Part shown: piece by piece, positions 6,208 to 8,117 of the stretch
Layout: the number at the start of each line of letters is the position of its first letter
How positions within the stretch are numbered: the first letter of the stretch is position 1
Assembly: GCA_002505185.1 (NCBI GenBank)
Contig: DAUP01000122.1
Span: 1 to 8,117, forward strand
DNA: 8,117 nt
Reading direction: 5' to 3'
From: Ferroplasmaceae archaeon UBA567
Lineage (GTDB): Archaea > Thermoplasmatota > Thermoplasmata > Thermoplasmatales > Thermoplasmataceae
Notes under the pieces: generated by a model
Told to the model about the DNA's origin: nothing
The model's database searches: none
Seen by the model: the letters and a program-made list of their open reading frames with translations, nothing else
Made by a program: the position numbers and the translations under genes

Positions 6208-7879
6208 AGATATCCCTCCCTATGTTTGATATTTCCTCAATTGTGCAGTAGTTTCTTACGCAATCCATGATATAAGGCATTAAATTTATACTTTCATCTT
6301 CCATTGCATTCCTCAGTTTTTTAAGTGATTCAGCAACCTTGTTTCCATCCCTTTTTCCCTTAACTTCCCTAAGCTGATTTATCTGCCCGTTTTCTGCTAT
6401 GTCTGAAATTTTCAGGGTGTTAATTGGCTTTTCATCCTTATCCACATATCTGTTTACGCCTACTATTATATCATCATTATTCTCTATTCTCAATTGTTTT
6501 TTGTATGATGTATCTGCTATTTCTTTCTGTATGTATCCTGATTTTACCGCATTTAGTATTCCACCCATCTTTTCTATCTCGGAAAAATACTTGTAGGCTT
6601 CCACTTCCATATCACTTGTCAGCCTCTCCAGATAGTATGATCCCCCTAATGGGTCTATTATGTCGGTTATTCCAGTCTCTTCGGCAATTATCTGCTGTGT
6701 CCTCAATGCCACCTTAACCGCATCATCTGTTGGAAGAGCCCATGCCTCATCATATGAATTTGTATGCAAACTCTGCGTCCCTCCAAGGACTGCGGCCATT
6801 GCCTCTATTGTTGTTCTAACTATGTTGTTAAGTGGCTGTTGCCATGTAAGTGTGTAACCAGATGTCTGTGTATGGAATTTCAGTGCCATGCTCTTAGGAT
6901 TTTTCGCATGGTATTTTTCTTTCATTACAGTTGCCCATATTCTTCTGGCAGCCCTGAATTTAGCTATTTCTTCAAAGAAATTAATAGAGGAATTAAAGAA
7001 AAAGGACATCCTCGGGGCGAAGTCATCAATGTTCAATCCTGCATTTATCCCCATTTCTATGTAATAAAATCCGTCTGCAAGGGTAAAGGCAAGTTCCTGT
7101 ACCGCACTGGAACCTGCTTCCCTTATATGGTAACCAGAGACACTAATATAGTTCCATTTGGGTACATATTTAGTTGAATAGGTAAGCATATCCCTTATTA
7201 GCCTCAAATGGGCTTCTGGAGGATACATCCATTCTTTCTGGGCTATATATTCCTTCAGTATGTCGGCCTGCACTGTTCCAGCTATTTTGTCCAGTGGAAT
7301 CTTTTTTTCTTCGGCTAGTACAAAATACATGGCAGTAAGTATTGCGGCCGGTGCGTTTATGGTCATTGAAGTGCTTACCTTTGCTAGGTCTATACCATCA
7401 AAGATACGCTCCATGTCGTGAAGAGAGGATACATTGACACCGCATTTTCCAACTTCTCCTTCAGACCTTTCATTATCACAGTCGTATCCATAAAGCGTGG
7501 GCATGTCAAAGGCGATGCTCAGTCCTGTTTCTCCGTTTTCAATAAGGTATTTCAATCGTTTATTTGTGTCATCTGGAGTTCCGAAACCTGAAAACATCCT
7601 CATAGTCCAGTTTCTTCCACGGTACATGTTTGGGTATACACCTCTGGTAAAGGGATACTCTCCCGGATATCCAAGAAGTTTTTCGGTGTTATCAGGAAGG
7701 TCGCCAGCAGTATACAATTCTTTTACTGGCATTGAGGATGAGTTTACATGTTCCCTGTCGACATATCCGGTTTTTTGATTCCATGGCTGCAGTACCGTAT
7801 TTTTCCAATTTTCATAGTTTTTATCCACCTTAAAAGATCCCGTTATTTCCTTAACCTTAAGATCCCAGAAATTTTCCAT
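6176..7879 (-). CDS. mcmA1: B12-dependent acyl-CoA mutase large subunit (methylmalonyl-CoA mutase family, isobutyryl-CoA mutase-like active site)
   Basis: The catalytic TIM-barrel subunit, 567 residues, which moves a CoA-thioester group between adjacent carbons using adenosylcobalamin radicals. Family segments are YPFTRGVYPNMYRGR (75-89), GTVQADILKEY (201-211), SGYHIREAG (248-256), HTQTSGYTLT (336-345), GGTQSLHTNS (366-375) and DPLGGSYY (409-416). Gln204 and His251 correspond to Gln197 and His244 of the Propionibacterium enzyme. However, Phe96 stands where methylmalonyl-CoA mutase has Tyr89, and Gln214 where it has the carboxylate-binding Arg207. Isobutyryl-CoA mutase (IcmA) has Phe80 and Gln198 there, with the same 118-residue spacing. 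Ala123 rather than Asp argues against 2-hydroxyisobutyryl-CoA mutase. The length also matches IcmA. A database would probably call it methylmalonyl-CoA mutase; I infer a non-carboxylated substrate such as isobutyryl-CoA. It is the first gene of an operon with the B12 subunit and MeaB, and the ATG is probably leaderless. Confidence 0.95.
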   Translation of the reverse strand: MENFWDLKVKEITGSFKVDKNYENWKNTVLQPWNQKTGYVDREHVNSSSMPVKELYTAGDLPDNTEKLLGYPGEYPFTRGVYPNMYRGRNWTMRMFSGFGTPDDTNKRLKYLIENGETGLSIAFDMPTLYGYDCDNERSEGEVGKCGVNVSSLHDMERIFDGIDLAKVSTSMTINAPAAILTAMYFVLAEEKKIPLDKIAGTVQADILKEYIAQKEWMYPPEAHLRLIRDMLTYSTKYVPKWNYISVSGYHIREAGSSAVQELAFTLADGFYYIEMGINAGLNIDDFAPRMSFFFNSSINFFEEIAKFRAARRIWATVMKEKYHAKNPKSMALKFHTQTSGYTLTWQQPLNNIVRTTIEAMAAVLGGTQSLHTNSYDEAWALPTDDAVKVALRTQQIIAEETGITDIIDPLGGSYYLERLTSDMEVEAYKYFSEIEKMGGILNAVKSGYIQKEIADTSYKKQLRIENNDDIIVGVNRYVDKDEKPINTLKISDIAENGQINQLREVKGKRDGNKVAESLKKLRNAMEDESINLMPYIMDCVRNYCTIEEISNIGRDIFGQWKEPKIY

Positions 7880-7900
7880 GTTATCTTAATGGTTAAAAGC

Positions 7901-7921
7901 ATTAATATTTTTCTTATAATA
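7901..7921 (-). promoter_or_regulatory. Candidate promoter of the acyl-CoA mutase operon
   Basis: Two TATA-like elements overlap here on the minus strand: AAATATTAAT (7910-7901), centred about 26 bases from the ATG at 7879 and fitting a leaderless mRNA, with purine-rich GAAAA just upstream; and ATTATAAG (7920-7913), which would leave a leader of about 13 bases. No Shine-Dalgarno sequence precedes the ATG, favouring the first. Confidence 0.4.
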
Positions 7922-8067
7922 CCATATCCTCTATGTTTTGTTTCGCTCTTGCCATCATTGAAGAAAGATGATGAATGGTTTAATGAAATCAATTCTCAAA
8001 GCATATGATATCCTTAACAATAATGATTCTGAATACCAAAATAAAAATCAGAAGATAATTTCAAATT

Positions 8068-8117
8068 GAAAAAAATAAATTTTTATTGCTTCGGCTTTTC
8101 ATCCCTGTTTTGTTTCA
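8068..8117 (-). other. Possible 3' end of a minus-strand gene entering from the right, with oligo-T terminator
   Basis: One minus-strand frame is open from the right edge to a TAA at 8085-8083, giving the hydrophilic tail KQNRDEKPKQ. Seven T on the minus strand follow directly (8075-8069), a typical archaeal termination signal. Only about 11 codons are visible, so this may be chance. The 7922-8067 stretch to its left holds only a 33-codon plus-strand frame (7968-8069) with no recognisable content; I do not call it a gene. Confidence 0.25.

Noticed and set aside
5095..6229. Long plus-strand open frames (195 and 176 codons) opposite meaB and the B12 subunit gene
   Set aside because: Both lie antisense to genes with intact catalytic motifs, have low-information hydrophobic translations, and lack a plausible promoter.
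7968..8069. 33-codon plus-strand frame in the right intergenic region
   Set aside because: It has no recognisable motif, no clear TATA box or ribosome-binding site, and AT-rich composition; a chance frame is the simpler explanation.
1..8117. CRISPR arrays, tRNA or rRNA genes, complete insertion sequences, toxin-antitoxin or defence genes
   Set aside because: I looked for spaced direct repeats, cloverleaf-like sequences, transposase motifs and terminal inverted repeats and saw nothing convincing.

Overview
The window looks like part of the chromosome of an AT-rich archaeon, most plausibly an acidophilic heterotroph of the Thermoplasmatales (Ferroplasma, Picrophilus or Cuniculiplasma type). 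The signs are TATA-box promoters about 25 bases upstream of start codons, apparently leaderless first genes, AGA/AGG as the main arginine codons with frequent ATA isoleucine codons, and a split B12-dependent acyl-CoA mutase. The species is an inference; the archaeal assignment is fairly safe.

Left part (1-2851): a divergent pair of transcription units. A major facilitator (metabolite:H+ symporter type) reads leftwards and runs off the left edge. An NAD(P)-dependent short-chain dehydrogenase and an M20 (ArgE/DapE-type) amidohydrolase read rightwards as an operon with a 9-base gap. The 137-base space between the two units is almost pure A+T, with a TATA box for each direction and three tandem copies of a 12-bp unit. 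Together the three genes could import a small organic or amino acid, hydrolyse an amide and oxidise or reduce an alcohol or ketone. The substrate is unknown.

Middle part (2975-4623, minus strand): sufS and sufU, a cysteine desulfurase and its zinc-dependent sulfur-acceptor partner, overlapping by 4 bases. They are richer in G+C than their surroundings and use arginine codons differently (13 of 22 CGN in sufS against 3 of 25 in the mutase gene). They look like a cassette acquired from a bacterium, perhaps a Firmicute. No sufB, sufC or sufD is present here. A 45-codon reading frame of unknown status ends on the sufS start codon.

Right part (4824-7879, minus strand): a three-gene operon encoding a B12-dependent acyl-CoA mutase large subunit, its B12-binding small subunit and a MeaB-type G-protein chaperone. 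The genes overlap by 32 and 11 bases. The large subunit would ordinarily be called methylmalonyl-CoA mutase, but two substrate-determining residues (Phe96 and Gln214) match isobutyryl-CoA mutase. The operon may therefore act on isobutyryl-CoA (for example from valine breakdown) or a related non-carboxylated acyl-CoA. The last 238 bases hold the operon's promoter and possibly the tail of another minus-strand gene entering from the right.
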